Below, one piece after another: positions 26,101-38,579 of a DNA stretch of 64,000 bases. Made by a program: the position numbers and the translations under genes. Location: positions 34,224,001 to 34,288,000 of the forward strand of contig OU612068.1 in assembly GCA_914767715.1 (NCBI GenBank). The letters are read 5' to 3'. The stretch is from Membranipora membranacea (taxonomy: Eukaryota; Bryozoa; Gymnolaemata; Cheilostomatida; Membraniporidae). Each line of letters starts with the position of its first letter. Position 1 is the stretch's first letter. The notes under the pieces were generated by a model. That model ran no database searches and had not been told where the DNA came from. It saw only the letters and a program-made list of their open reading frames with translations.

Positions 26101-29100
26101 TTTTGACAAAACTGTGTACATTGTAATGATGAATTATTATTTTTAACTCAATCAACATCTAGAATAATAAAAGCACTTTGTCGATTTGATCATGATACAG
26201 TGGTTGACCTCAGTTTTATATCAGCAAATCAAGATGGCAGCATAGTACATTGGGCCTTACTATGTTAGCCTGCTTACTTAGTTAAACATGGAAATGAATC
26301 AGTATTCCTTAAACGCATCCGATTATTTTTTTTTAGGTGAATTTCATAAATTAAATATTTTTTGGAAGGAGTTCATGTAGAGCATTTCTGGATTTGAACC
26401 AACATACCCATATGGAGCAGGAGCTATCTCGACTACCGACCGCACAGCAGCAGTAGTTTACTAGCTTCTCTTTACTTCCTTTAGTCACCTTTCTGGTCAG
26501 CAGCTTAGGGTTAAACCTCTGAAATAATAGAGCAATGGATCAGTCATTGGAAGGAGTCAAAATGATCAGTATCAAAAGCCATAATTTACATTATAACAAT
26601 ATATCACAATATCTCAACTATTATCAATCATCAAATATGGGTTAGCTGTAATAAGCTTTTCGGCTGGAATATGATTAGAATCATATAGATCCCAGGAAAG
26701 ATAGAATATTAAATAGTAAACACATCTGAGACAGTCTGTATATATCAACATTGACACAATAAAGGTACATAAAAACAGAGACTCTGTTATACTGTTAAGT
26801 AATGTAAGTGGCGGTTTGTATATTGGTACTTACCACACAAGAGACAGCTTTCCGATGACCGACAAAGTCCATAGCTGTACTCCAGCCAGTCCTGGATATT
26901 ATCTGGGCTGTAGGTCCCATATTATTCATGGCATGAGCGGAGACCTGTGTCAAATAATCTAATGGCCGTAATTAAATGAAGATTAACGCATGCAGCTGAG
27001 TAAAATCGGGACCAGTTCACCCTGATAGAAGGTCTTAGTCAACCAAGTTACCCGAACAGTGAAATACATCCTGACATACCTTGAAATATGACCCTAACCC
27101 TAGTAACGTGTGCAACAGTACGAGTATACAAAACTGAAAGTTCTTAGTTACAACCTCACCATATAACCACCATCAGGGCTCCATCCTAGCCTTAGGGCAT
27201 GTGTTGTACCTCCAGCCTCTTTAAATGGCTCTGATATAGTTTTCTCCTGTAACCAATCAGAAGTTCTCCACACTATTAGTGTCTTATCGTCAGACTGGGT
27301 GGCCACATACTTACCGATAGGATCCCAGGTTACTCCCTTCACCATACTTGTATGACCTTTCAAAACTTTTATTTGATCTACAAAGGAAAATAAACTGTTA
27401 TTCAATCATATTATTGCAGACTTATTTTTCAAAGTCTTCAAAATCTCAACTGAGGGACGAAATACATAACTTTTTGCACTGACAGTTCTACATTTTGGTT
27501 CTGATCAGATCGAGCTTATATAAACACAGCTGAGATTGACTAGTTTGGTGGTGAGTTGTAAACAACATACCTGGGAATTTTTGAGCATTCCATATAATCA
27601 CAGAGTTATCGACACTGCATGTGGCCAGATAGCTATCCTGTGGAGACCAGGCCAGATCTAACACATCTGACAAAGAAATGAGCAAATAAACATCATTATG
27701 CTGTAGTGTTTTTTCTGCAGTCGAGGAAAAAAGGTTATAACAGTATCTCAAGTTGTTGCATTCAAAGTATCTCAATAAGCCCATATAAAAAACATCAGAA
27801 TATTTCAACATGTTTAGCAAAACAATAAAACAACAAAACAATAAAGGAAATAGACAGATATTTGCACTTTGGCATCATCAGACTTATATCTAAAAGCTGA
27901 AGCATATTACTAAACATGTAATGTAAGCTGGTGGTATAGCTGATAGTAATAATCCTACCTCCTGAGTGACCCCTGAGTGTATGTACACACCTCCATGTCT
28001 CTACATTCTCCTGTACACTACCAAAGGTCTTAGAGGCGCCGCCACCATACCTACAAGTACAACCAAGCCGAAATCAACTGTGTACATCAAACACAGAATC
28101 GACTGTGTACATCAAACATAGAATCAACTGTGTACATCAAACATAGAATCAACTGTGTATATCAAACATAGAATCAACTGTGTATATCAAACATAGAATC
28201 AACTGTGCACCCACACTCTCCTGTGCGGGTTCATCTATATCATATTCAACTTTGAAAGTCTATAGCGCTCTAGAAGGCTTCATATCAGAAAAATTCTGAT
28301 AATTCTGATAACAAAATTACTCAATATGTCTGTATCATTTAACTCCTTCTCAAGTTAAGCTTATTAATGCCGCAGAATCAACCATCAATCTTGAAATTGA
28401 TTATTAAGACTGATTACCTCCAAATCATGATAAGTTTATCGTCTCCAGCCGACGCCAGCCATGTACCATTGTTACTCCAGCGTACACAGTTCACACAGGC
28501 AAAGTGATTATCCATCTGACACAACATCCGAGGTAAGGAGGAGCTCTTCTCATTACTAACATCGCTAATCGGCAGCACACTCCATATAGTTATTCTCCCT
28601 GAGGACTCCCCTAAAGTACACGGTATACCATGTCTATCAACTGAGCTGTACAGTACAGTAACAATACATCTCAGATAAAAACTCGCTCATCTGGCAGGGC
28701 ATCATCAATTTTTCTGATTTTTGACGGACTTATCTGAATCCAGACACACTTAAAGACTTTGTTTGAGGCTGCTCTTTTGTATCACATCTTATTCTCCATA
28801 TTTTATTCTATCATGTGAGCGATTTTCAGCTTTAGAATCCAAATATTGAAGAAGTGATGGCCTCTCAAACTTCCGGGGTGATTGCCTTCAATCGGCATTG
28901 GGAATAAGCGGATGTTTCCCATGGGGTATGTCACAACCATAGACATGTGACATAGACATTATGAGTTATTAGTTAATACACTAATAATCGCAATAATTGA
29001 TGATCAAAATTCAGACTTGGGTGGGAATGGAACCCGGGTCCCCATACCTCTAGGCAACGACGCTACCATCACGCCACTTGGACCAACTAGGTTAACTGGC

Positions 29101-30803
29101 TGTGACCAGGGAGAATGCTGTGACGTACCCTAGGGATTGCAGGCTGATTTTTACTGCCGATAAATTGCCGTCACCTTGGAAGTTTGAGAGGCCATAACTT
29201 CCTCAATATTTGGATTCTAAAGCTGAAAATCGCTCACATGATAGAATAAAATATGGAGAATAAGATGTGATACAAAAGAGCAGCCTAAAACAAAGTCTTT
29301 AATCTGTAGACTACAATTGCGTGTGAAGTGAGAGGCTGTATTTACAAAGATATGAAGCAAAAAATTTGGCTCTGAAGCTTTTATAGATCAGTATGGATGC
29401 AGTACACGTTGAATACTGAGAAAGTTAGAGTACCTTGCCCGGCTGTAGCAAATCGACTTCCATCTGGATGAACGTCAATGGAGAAAATCGGCTTCCCTGT
29501 AACAGATAACCAAAAGCGTTATACTGTGGCCACACCTCAGGCACATGCCTTGATGGTAGGCGTAAGCCTACATACATGGGACTCACAATTAAAATCATGG
29601 ACTGGAAATGTTCATAAATCTTCGGTGATAAATGATACTTGGTTTGTATGTGTTTTAGGATTTCTAGCTAATGCATAATAATAATACCCTAGCCCTTGCA
29701 ACCTCATATAGGGAGTAATTCTCGGTTTGCACTGCTAAATCATGACTTATTAAGAAAAAGAAAAAAACCATGAAAATTATCACGATTTCACACGCGAAGT
29801 AATGCTGTGAGGTCCATGCTTTTAAAGCGATGGGAGGTAAGCTTGTCAAGTAAGTCTAGGTTACCTTTTATTTGAAATAGTTAAATGCAATAATGAAGGA
29901 TTATAGAGTAGCTTAGGTTAAATAATTACTATACATCATTCGACATTCAAGACTTAACTTTAGATCACTTAACGTAGATACCTCCAAACTGGGTTACGCT
30001 ACTATTTAAATGTTCAGTCCTTATCTGACTAGCACATTCTTCATAGTGTTTAGCCACTGATTGCACCTCGGACTAGCTCATGCTCATTTAAGTTCCGCAG
30101 CTTAATTCTAGGCACAGCAGGAAGTCAACCAGCAGGTAACGCACTTTCATGTCACAAAATCTGGGTGATCCTACATTGAAACTGCAGGTGAAATGCATCA
30201 ATGCCAACAACATGTAACCGAGAGTGCACATACCTTTGAACAATGGTGTGGAGCTGCAGTAGGCCTTAGCTTATCGGTCTATTTTAGTAGGCCTACCGCA
30301 ATTATTAAGATTCATTGTTCAACCAATACTACTATGGAGGAGCAATAAAACATTTAGAGTAAGGTTGTATTAACCTTGATTTACAATGGTGAAATGCAAT
30401 TATTCGTTATTCATTCAAATAAATGGACAGAGAAGACTGGAAGTAGAAGAGTCTCTTTTATGCTTTGCTGTTATTTAATTGGCATGCCAATTTAGGGATG
30501 ACAGTGAGTGTGACAGTCACTGAGTCAAGACAGATTATCTGACAGATATATGCTGGCCCTGTCTACTGCACATATGGCACATATGGAGATAAATGGACAA
30601 ACTAATGAGTTTTAATGAGGACTGCTAGAATGTTTATGTTAATAATAGTAGTTACAAGTAAATAAGTCAGAAGAAATAAAAAATAAATAGATAGATTAGT
30701 CTAGTCTTAGAATTTCATTTGAAAAAGTGACAGTGAGTGTTGTTCACAATATTTAATTTCTCTTACCATTATGATTGACCCAAGGAGGCTTTAGAATCTT
30801 CAT
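17121..30803 (-). CDS. HIRA: HIRA histone chaperone, 24 coding exons
   Basis: Exons in transcript order: 30767-30803, 29434-29496, 28418-28610, 27959-28050, 27571-27666, 27160-27377, 26834-26944, 26408-26518, 25936-26006, 25088-25193, 24566-24757, 24289-24354, 23832-23917, 23100-23325, 22896-22972, 22424-22640, 21808-21897, 21139-21290, 20682-20843, 20112-20273, 18509-18634, 18154-18317, 17614-17834, 17121-17243. Sum is 3162 nt, 1053 residues; human HIRA has 1017. It starts MKILKPPWVNHNGKP as in vertebrates. Seven WD repeats fill about 1-350 (MLCQMDNHFACVNCVRWSN, LRGHSGD, GHRKAV). The ASF1-binding B domain (IETRTKDGRRRITPIF) is near 456-471. A Ser/Lys-rich linker follows, then the Hira domain from about 720 and a conserved LLEDILPIIGSNLKLQRLYTEF end. 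HIRA deposits H3.3 outside S phase with UBN1 and CABIN1 partners. Several introns carry tandem arrays, and one array copies an exon end (see 19021). Confidence 0.95.
18060..18130. repeat. AT-rich palindrome in HIRA intron
   Basis: A TA dinucleotide run joins a near-perfect palindrome: ATTAATTAAACTTATATATA reads into its own complement up to 18128. It lies 20-90 bp downstream of the 5' splice site of the exon 18154-18317. Such sequences extrude or stall replication easily. Confidence 0.85.
19021..20150 (-). repeat. 25-copy tandem array of a HIRA exon end plus its 5' splice site
   Basis: Units of 41 bp and 49 bp alternate irregularly. On the minus strand each holds the last 31-41 coding bases of the HIRA exon 20112-20273 (TATATACCACACCAATCTC, then AAAACATG) followed by the donor GTGAGTAA. 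The unit next to the exon body (donor at 20110-20111) is the working one; its encoded IYHTNLKTW matches the conserved HIRA segment ending in Trp before the next exon at 18634. The other 24 lie in the intron. Three copies (near 19021, 19561 and 20062) have GTGACTCACTATG on the plus strand, so their donors read CATA then GTGAGT. The 49-bp form adds CTCAAACT, also an exon sequence. Confidence 0.95.
21501..21790 (-). repeat. 29-bp tandem array in HIRA intron, about 10 copies
   Basis: The unit is GATGATACTGACACACRATG followed by TATGAGTAT. Because 29 is not a multiple of 3 and the unit lacks stops on the minus strand, all three minus frames stay open through it. This explains the long Ser/Tyr/Val/His-rich frames there, which are not genes. 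It starts about 18 bp downstream of the donor of exon 21808-21897. Confidence 0.9.
23471..23821. mobile_element. Short inverted-repeat element (MITE-like) in HIRA intron
   Basis: About 90-bp imperfect inverted arms (23471-23560 and 23735-23821) begin CACTGCTGACACAGCTGGGC and end with its complement, GCCCAGCTGTGGCAGCAGTG. TTAA lies just outside both arms. No transposase is present. The right arm ends 11 bp before the end of HIRA exon 23832-23917, so it lies next to the 5' splice site. Confidence 0.7.
28072..28208 (-). repeat. 26-bp tandem array in HIRA intron, about 5 copies
   Basis: Units of AATCAACTGTGTACATCAAA plus CATAG repeat about five times, starting some 20 bp upstream (in transcript sense) of the acceptor of exon 27959-28050. 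The array occupies the branch-point and polypyrimidine region of this intron. Confidence 0.85.
28750..29302. mobile_element. Inverted-repeat element in HIRA intron 2
   Basis: Arms of about 128 bp (28750-28877 and 29174-29302) are near-perfect complements. Shared landmarks include TAAAGACTTTG, TATCACATCTTATTCTCCAT, GAGCGATTTTCAGCTTTAGA and GGCCTCTCAAACTTCC. The 300-bp loop contains a tRNA-like segment. No coding capacity is seen. Confidence 0.8.
29015..29085 (-). mobile_element. tRNA-derived SINE head (candidate)
   Basis: On the minus strand the segment reads GGTCCAAGTGGCGTGATGGT, then AGCGTCGTTGCC, and further on GGGTTCCATTCCC. This spacing resembles a pol III A box followed by a B box (family form GGTTCGANTCC). 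It lacks a clean cloverleaf, so I call a SINE head, not a tRNA gene. It sits in the loop of the inverted repeat 28750-29302. Confidence 0.45.
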
Positions 30804-32083
30804 AGCTGAGAACTCATCAATAACCTCTAATAAAGGGGTCTCACTACACAGCTGTTGGCACAAGCCCCTTGCTGAACTTTGCAGCCAGAGTCAATTTTTT
30901 AACCAAAACTTCAGCGCCATTGTGAAAGTGCAAGGAGCATTATGGGAAGGTTAAGTGGTTTCAGTTTATTAAAAGGATTTAGGGAAATTCAGAGAGTGCT
31001 CTCAATCCGGCAATATTGATTGTCTGTTAGTAATACAGAATTTTAAAATTTCTGTCTGAGGTAACTTCTTAGCTATAGCAGCTCCCATAAATGAGCATAT
31101 CATATTCCAAGTGTTAACAGATGAATGAGGTTTTATAGCTAAGTGGGCGACGCTCATAAACCGAAACCGGAAACTCATGCATGGCCTGGGAATTTCAGAA
31201 AAGAGAAGCTGCCAACAATGAACTAAAGGTTTAGTTCATTGCTGCCAATAAGGATAAGTTCTGCTTGAGTAAAAACAATTGATGTGAGTAATGCAAACAA
31301 CACAAGTTGAAAGCTAATAATATATACATAATTTTGGACATATTCCTTTGTATAGATCTTTAAAAAAAACTCATACAAACCAGTACCTATAAAACAGTAT
31401 GACTGATGGCTGCTGACTCACTGTGTCATTTTCTGCAGGATCAAGTCCATTGTTGTCAGACATTAGCCTGGGCAGGCACCCACCCACCCCGACAGCCTGC
31501 CCAGGCTAGTCAGGCATAATATCTCCTCTCATAAGCAGAGCAGATTGATTAAATAACATTCCACTTATGTTAAAATTCTTAAAGGTAAAGAATTAATCTG
31601 GGCTGCCTGCAAGCAACATTTTAGTGCAGTCAAATCAAGGAGTGGTCAAATAGACCACAACTTTCTGAAAGCTCTGCAGTAGGAGTGGTGATCAGTGGTC
31701 TGATCTCACCGTTACAGCGGTCAATACTGTATAGATGAAATTCACTCAGTTTTATACAACGGTCGGTCGGCATGCTACAACCTGGCTGTACTCTGATTGG
31801 CAATATGCATATGAGACAATCTGAATTTTCACTGATTGCATCTTTCACCTACATGTGAAGCCCACTACTGTAGTATCTCTTAAAACACACCAGCTATCAA
31901 GGGTACGAGTAATAACAAGCCGGGATTGTTGTGGAGCAGTAATACAATGCAATATAATCCAGAAAATTGCCAGGTCATTGAATTGCCATTTTTCATTGGA
32001 ATATGTTACAGGTATGACCGAGTTCATTGGTATGACCCTATATGAAAACCTACTATATTATGACTTTGTATTTTACAGTACTC
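30804..32083. promoter_or_regulatory. Head-to-head intergenic region between HIRA and L2HGDH
   Basis: This 1.3-kb gap separates the HIRA and L2HGDH starts and must hold both promoters. I see no TATA box in an obvious place. It carries two dispersed palindromes: CAATGAACTAAAGG with its complement at 31215-31241, and TAGCCTGGGCAGGC with its complement at 31464-31508 around a C-rich loop. Open frames here have no family resemblance. Confidence 0.45.
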
Positions 32084-35000
32084 ATGATGATAAGAGTGCG
32101 GCCCTATTTAGTCAAAGAACTTTTGGAAAGAGTAAGATGTACATGCACTCGGATAAACCATAGGAACCTCTCTAGTGTTGACAGGTAACATCATGCATTG
32201 ATCGTTATGATGCATTTTATTATATTATTCTATGATTTGAGAAGGAAATGAGCTTAACTTGCCAAGATGCAACGGTTACTTTCTCAATTTTGCTATAGCA
32301 TATTTATATTGTCAATTTTCACTGTAGTTTCATTCTCGCACAACCTCATTCAGCATATATGGGAGAATAAATAGAAATTTGACACTTTTATGTTGTCATA
32401 AGGCCCATCATCATTATATTACAAAGTCTTCTCGCTTTAAAATCTTGTTCTTCTTGCTTGTTCCAATCTGTAATCTAATTTCCACAGTAATCAAACAGAT
32501 AGAGCTCATTGCTATGATGTGGTGGTTATCGGTGGAGGTATAGTTGGTGCTGCAACTGCAAGAGAAGTACAAAAAAGGCACCCGAACTTTAAATGTGCTA
32601 TTCTGGAGAAAGAGGATGGGTTTGGTAAGTGTTGTCCCTCCAATTATGATATGTACGAGGGTGCTAGCCGCATTATCATTGCTCAGTATAACGTATTTTT
32701 ATTCTTTATGAATATTTGAAAATCTACCATCAAAGAATCTGATGACTCATTTCTCTTACTATGAATGTCCCGGAGGTGGACAACGCTGCTCATAAGAAGG
32801 TCCTATGAGTAACCACAATATAACATTCTGTTTCAGCTCAACATCAGAGTGGTAGGAGTAGTGGTGTTATACATGCAGGTATATATTACAAGCCAGGGTC
32901 GCTGATGGCTAAGCTTTGTGTGGACGGATTGCATAAAATGTACAAGTTCTGCCAGGAACATGACTTGCCCCACGACAGATGCGGAAAGGTAAGATTTAAG
33001 TTTATCTATCGCAAATTTAGTAGACATGTCTTACTTTTGCTTCTGTACATGTACATGTGTCATAATTTGAGAAAAATGACGTATACCTGTAAGTGAGGAA
33101 ACTTGTCAAAGAAAGCAGTTAACTAGTTTTAGATACGCTTATTGATTTGATTTGGACTTATTGATAAGCAAACAACAATTCTGATACACGATGACATAAA
33201 TGATAGAACTAATAGAGCTGTATTGGGTGACTCACAACAAGGAATATACAGCACTCTAAATCACCTTGTGGTGGGGGAGTGCCCCTTTGGTCAGTGATAT
33301 GTCGGATTGCAAAGACAGTAAAGACTGTTTCCATGAACACATGATTATGGCATTACAAGATGGTTTGAAATATTTTTCTACCCACTGAAGTCACCTAATG
33401 TGCTGTGCTGTGCTAGAGTTTTCTCTGTTCGGCTCAATCTATGTTTTGCACATACAACAATTTTTTACTTAAGCTCATAGTTGCCACTGAACCAGAAGAG
33501 CTTGGAAGACTTGATGAGTTGTATGAAAGAGCTAAAATAAACAATGTACCGGATGTTACGATGATTCCTGGGGAGAAAATTAAAGGCATAGAGCCACATT
33601 GTCAGGTAGGAGCATCAAAAGGTTTGGTACATTGGTGTAAAGTAGAGTGTACCATATTTTCCACTAGTTGTTTGGCAAAGACAAATTAATTATCTATACT
33701 AAGGTTATGAAAGCACCCAACTCCACAGCCAGCACTTAATAGCACCCGGGATGGTGATCGCGGCCGTAGGCTGTTGTTAAGAGGTGGGTGGGAAGCTAGG
33801 AAGCTATTGCAATTTATCACTTTTTTGACTTTGGCACCTGTCAACAGCACTTATGCCTCATTTTACAAAGCTCTTACCCTGTCTTTCAGTTTCCTCATAC
33901 TTATACATACAAAGTTGCTACATCAATTAAATATCATAAATAAACAGACTTATTAATGGTTGTCTTCTTCCATGTCAGACACGGCACTTTTCAAAAACTC
34001 AAAAATGAATTCTGTCAATATAGGCTTGTAAGAAATAGACCCAACTCTATGTTCTATGTTGCGACATGAGAATTTCTTTTTTTGCTATATTATCCCATGC
34101 TAGTAAAATAGTTGTCTTACCGTGACGATAAAATCTGATCAAAGCGAAAACCTCTTAATCAAATATGACGAGTCCTTATCAATTTTAAACAAGAATGCAG
34201 TCTCTGAAAAGTACCATGTCTGAGAATATCCAGAAATAGGAGAAGGGAACCATTATTATGTCTGTTTGTTTATGATATTTTATTGATGTAACAATGTAGG
34301 CTACTATGTATGAGAAATCTGCAAAACAGGGTAAGAGCTTCGTAAAATGAGGGAAAAGGTTTGTAGACAGGTGCCAAAGTCAAAAAAGTGATAAATTGCA
34401 AAAAATTCCTTTCCTTGCTTCCCACCAACCTCTTTAACAACCGCCCTGTGATCGCCATGCCGGACGTCATTAAGGGCTGGCTGTACCCCACTGTAGTGAT
34501 CGTTTGCAATATTACCATCAATACACAAAAATTTGAACACAGCTAAAATACTTGACAATGTTTCCATATTGTATATAGACTTAGTATATTTTACATAACC
34601 GCTATCATACTGTCAATCATAGTGATTACTACTAATGGATTTAAACAGGGAGTTTGGGACCCAAACTCCCTGATTTAAACATGTTTTGTACATTCCAACA
34701 GTTGGGAGTTGCCTGCCTAATGTAAATATGTTCAAGGAGAAGATAACAGCATGTTATGAATAATGGAAGTCAGACTTATCTGCCAAGATTCAATATACAC
34801 TTGTGATCGGTTTTTACTCAGTGATTTTGTTTTTAACGTTGTAGGGATTGAAGGCCATCCACTCACCCCATACCGGCATAGCAGACTACGGAGCAGTGGC
34901 TAACTGCTTAATCAAGCTGTTCAACTCTGACGGGGGGAAATCATATACAAACTTTGAAGTAGACAACTTTACTCTATCCACTGATAGTACCGGCACATCA

Positions 35001-37675
35001 GTGTGCATACACGGGAAAAATAAGGTGTGTTCTGCTAACCTTAGGAGTTGTGTTGGCTCGAGCACCCACAACATTGTATTAGTATAAACAATAAATATAA
35101 ATACTATCAATAATATTTATGTGTTTATGGTATAAATCACCTTTCGGGTCTATAAATATATGAGGAACACTAAATATTAAAACATATCTCATGAGCTGGT
35201 ATTTAGATTTAAAATCTTTGTCTGGCACAGAGTCTGAAATGAGATTGAGCTGTGGACAGTCTTTGTTTTTTAATAATATTGTTAGGCTTTTAGGTTATGC
35301 CCTAGCTGAGTAAAGAATTTGCAAGAGGGAAAGTTCGCCTTTCCTCATAGTCATGCTTCTATATAGCTAAATTTAATTCTAGCTTTCACTTACCCACCTC
35401 TTTCCGTACGCTCAAACTAGCACAACGTAATTCTAGCTAACATTTCCTGCTGTAGGGTATGTATATTATTTAACATGACCATGCCTACTTTTTAAGGATA
35501 CAGTAGTACGATCACGTTTTGTGATCACATGTGCAGGCTTATACGCAGACAGAGTGGCTGTGATGTCAGGATGTGATCCACTACCTAAAATTGTGCCATT
35601 TAGAGGAGACTACCTCGTGCTCAAACCAAATAAACTACATCTAGTCAGAGGAAACATTTATCCTGTAAGTATAGCAGAAAATCCATTTCTACCATTTTAG
35701 TGTATAGTAGGAAGACCAATTTTAAAACTAAATTTCAAATTATCGCATGTATATTATACAGTCTAAGCCATGATTGTCTGTACACTAATTTCAGGTTCCA
35801 GATCCACGATTCCCGTTCTTAGGCTTCCATTTTACACCTAGAACTAATGGTGACATGTGGTTAGGACCAAATGCAGTACTAGCCTTTAAAAGAGAAGGTT
35901 ACAGTCCGTTTGATTTCAGCATGAAAGATTTCTCTGAAGCTGCTGCTTACAGGTTAGTTCTCTTTGCTATTCTCAGCTTCAACAGGGTTTTCAATGACGC
36001 CGATGCTGAATCAAGACACATTATTATCATATTATAAGCGGTTTTCAAGATGACCCTCTTTGCAGCTCCTTTTTCCTATGTGGCGTGGATTAAAAGTACC
36101 AAACTGGAGAGAGTACAACTCCGAATAGAGGCTCAAATTAGAGCTCAGAAAACTGTCTATTGCCAATGACATATTACAAGGATAGTTTTGGAATGTCTAT
36201 GTTATGTCAAAGATCTGCTGGTCCTTACTTTTGGCAAAAGGCATTGGGATCTTTGGCATGAATAGCAGTCATTTAAAATATGCTTCTGTATGCATAGTTT
36301 GTGGCTGAAATATGAATCCTTTCAACTACGTAGCTAGTTACATCTGCAGAAAAATTGTTACTGATAGATATTTAAAAAGTCGAGTTCGTCCTTGATCAGT
36401 TGATGAATACCACAACTCGAATATATAAGTGAGAATGGGAGAAATAAGCGTTTTGATAAAATGATCTGAGAAAGTAAAAGGGCTTGAGTATATGTTAGCT
36501 AGTACTAAATTTAGCTATTTCAAGCCTGTGTGAAATGGCAAATATTTTCTCCTGCTGATACTTTACTCACTTCACTAGGGTAGTTGTGTCTCAGCAAACC
36601 CGTAACACGTCATGCTTAAACACATTGATAAGTACCGAAAAAAGTTGTATCTTCTATTTGAGTAGCCTTGTTAACAGAATATTGACTGGATTGTATAACT
36701 ACATCATGAATCTCAGCTTTCTTAAATGTTATTTTTGGTTTATAATTTACTGTCTTCCAGTATCTTGTGAAAATCACTCCAGAAAAGATAATCTTGGCTG
36801 CCAATATATAGAAACGCCCCATAACAAAACTTGGTCAATTCAAACATCTTCAGCCGATTACTTTTAATGTTGTTTATCTTTATAAATATACTAAATTATG
36901 TTCCTTGTCTCCCCCTTTTTCAGTGATGTTAATTTTCTTTGTCACTACTGGCAAAATACTTTTATAAATAATTAACAGACTGATAGATAGATTGACAATG
37001 AGCTATACACATGTAGATAGCTATGGAAAAAAAGAATGCTTGGCAATCGTACTATATTTATTTCTGGCCCATTTCTTCTTGTTCTTAATCTGATTGTTTG
37101 TTTCCAGAGGCTTACGGAAGTTAGTGATGAATAACTTTAGCTATGCAGTTAGCGAATTGTACTATGGAATAAACCTTCGTGCAACGGTCAAAAAGTTACA
37201 GCGGTTCATTCCTGACATTACTCCAAATGATGTTGAGAGGTGGGTTTACTTGATGATTGATGTACTATATATATGTTTGATGAGTACGTACTCCGATGAC
37301 TTATCCAGGTTTGTTGCTTAACAAGTCTGTTTATGGATCTGTGAAACGTGCTAACCTGCACAGGTTAACTTTTTTCAAATCTTTTCTTGACAGCTAGGAG
37401 TGAAAACCTGTGTGTTTGGATATCTATGTTTACAGTTTTTACAATGTCTAATATATTTTGATAGGGGTCCCTCAGGTGTAAGGGCACAGGCACTCGCCCC
37501 GGATGGATCCTTGGTGAGTGATTTTATATTTGACAGTGGTGTAGGGGAGATAGGGTCACACATGTTACATGTGCGTAACGCCCCCTCCCCCGCGGCCACC
37601 TCCTCTCTAGCCATAGCTGAGATAGTCGCTGATGAGGCAGAGAAAAGATTCAATCTACTGAAGACCTCAACTTGA
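32084..37675 (+). CDS. L2HGDH: L-2-hydroxyglutarate dehydrogenase, mitochondrial, 9 exons
   Basis: Exons: 32084-32184, 32488-32624, 32837-32988, 33474-33605, 34845-35024, 35497-35664, 35795-35952, 37108-37239, 37465-37675. The total is 1371 nt, 456 residues; the human enzyme has 463. Exon 1 encodes an Arg-rich, acid-poor start ([18 protein letters not shown]) fitting a mitochondrial presequence. It is called from frame, phase and composition; a second ATG lies one codon on. Then come the FAD-binding [13 protein letters not shown] motif, [59 protein letters not shown] and [11 protein letters not shown], all hallmarks of this family. The enzyme oxidises L-2-hydroxyglutarate to 2-oxoglutarate using FAD, removing a by-product of malate dehydrogenase. 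The usual HQTGHNSG reads HQSGRSSG here, a variant I believe occurs in related oxidoreductases. The gene shares an upstream region with HIRA. Confidence 0.95.
33719..34492. mobile_element. Fold-back element in L2HGDH intron 4
   Basis: Arms of about 230 bp (33719-33948 and 34258-34492) are imperfect complements separated by about 310 bp. Shared landmarks are CAATTTATCACTTTTTTGAC, CTTTGGCACCTGTC, the GATCGC to GTTGTTAA block and the TTATGATATTT end. There is no transposase, so this looks non-autonomous. It does not disturb splice sites. Confidence 0.75.
34640..34679. repeat. Perfect CAGGGAGTTTGGG palindrome
   Basis: CAGGGAGTTTGGG is followed directly by CCAAACTCCCTG, flanked by TTTAAA and ATTTAAA. 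The same palindrome recurs at 13580-13618, at 47221-47254 and with a longer loop at 62801-62932. Confidence 0.9.
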
Positions 37676-38579
37676 TGGTGAGCGGCACACTTTTTTCTGT
37701 TGATTTTCTGTTGCTTTTTTTTCCATCTGCATTTACATCAATATTTTCTTAGCTCGATACACTAAGCACAGTCACAGTCAGTTATATAAATGGTTCTGTA
37801 CTTATGTAAATCAGATACTCTACTATCTAACAGTGGTAACATTTTGCATCGATTTTGAAATTGTAGAAGCCATGGTGGCAGGTAGAACATTTGAGAACTA
37901 TTTATGAACAAAATCAGAAAAGAACGGTGCATTTTCCATTGCAAAAAAAAATACAAAGTTTTTCATTTTTATGGTAGACAATCTAAAACTGGTGCTTTGT
38001 ATTGTCAGGGATGATTTGTATTACCGCTCTCCAAGAGATGTACTTTTACTCACTTTTTTATAAGAGCAGGCTTATATTTCTAAATTTATTAACAGAATGA
38101 GGAATGAGGATGTGATACAGGGTGATATGTTGCAACAAAAATACAAGAGACAAGAAAATATCTATCTAAACTAAATAATAAATACCCTATATATAATCAT
38201 TCATTGACAGAAAATCTGCAGACATCCTTGATAATAGATAAAGTTATATAACTCTCAGGAGCTTTGGCTTAATTATTCAGTATGAATAATTATTCAGTAT
38301 GAATAATTATTCAGTATGAATAATTATTCAAAATACCCAAGGAGATACTTGCATCTCCATTGGTAAGTTAAATTATTATTGCCTGTTTTCAAAACATATA
38401 AAATATTAACTATAATGATCACAATCTGAAATCATTCAATAATTGAATACCTTTTTGAATGACAGAACAACTAGTAAAACAATTGTAATAATCCACAAGA
38501 TTCATCAACTAATCATGAACTTCAACCATAGCTAACTGATGTACAATTTGGTGATTATGCATGAAAGCACATGAAAATG
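37676..38579. other. 3' region between L2HGDH and the GPCR gene
   Basis: The stretch between these convergent genes shows no exon. It holds an AATAAA at 38177-38182 that could serve L2HGDH, and a threefold TATGAATAATTATTCAG repeat at about 38277-38330. The plus-strand gene and the minus-strand gene probably share it as 3' UTR. Confidence 0.5.
38177..38182 (+). terminator. Poly(A) signal AATAAA, L2HGDH
   Basis: A canonical hexamer lies about 500 bp after the L2HGDH stop codon. No nearer canonical hexamer was noticed, but variant signals were not excluded. Confidence 0.35.

Noticed and set aside
26390-26450. tRNA-like B box GGTTCAAATCC (minus strand) next to HIRA exon 26408-26518
   Set aside because: The exon encodes YCCCAVGSRDSSCSIW, a conserved HIRA segment, and no cloverleaf forms; treated as chance resemblance.
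32900-32990. HQSGRSSG in place of HQTGHNSG as a sign of a dead L2HGDH
   Set aside because: All exons are open and the other signature motifs are intact; I believe related FAD oxidoreductases carry SGRSSG, so this is likely a tolerated variant.
33774-34567. Short frames in L2HGDH intron 4 with similar peptides on opposite strands
   Set aside because: The similarity is due to the inverted arms of the fold-back element.
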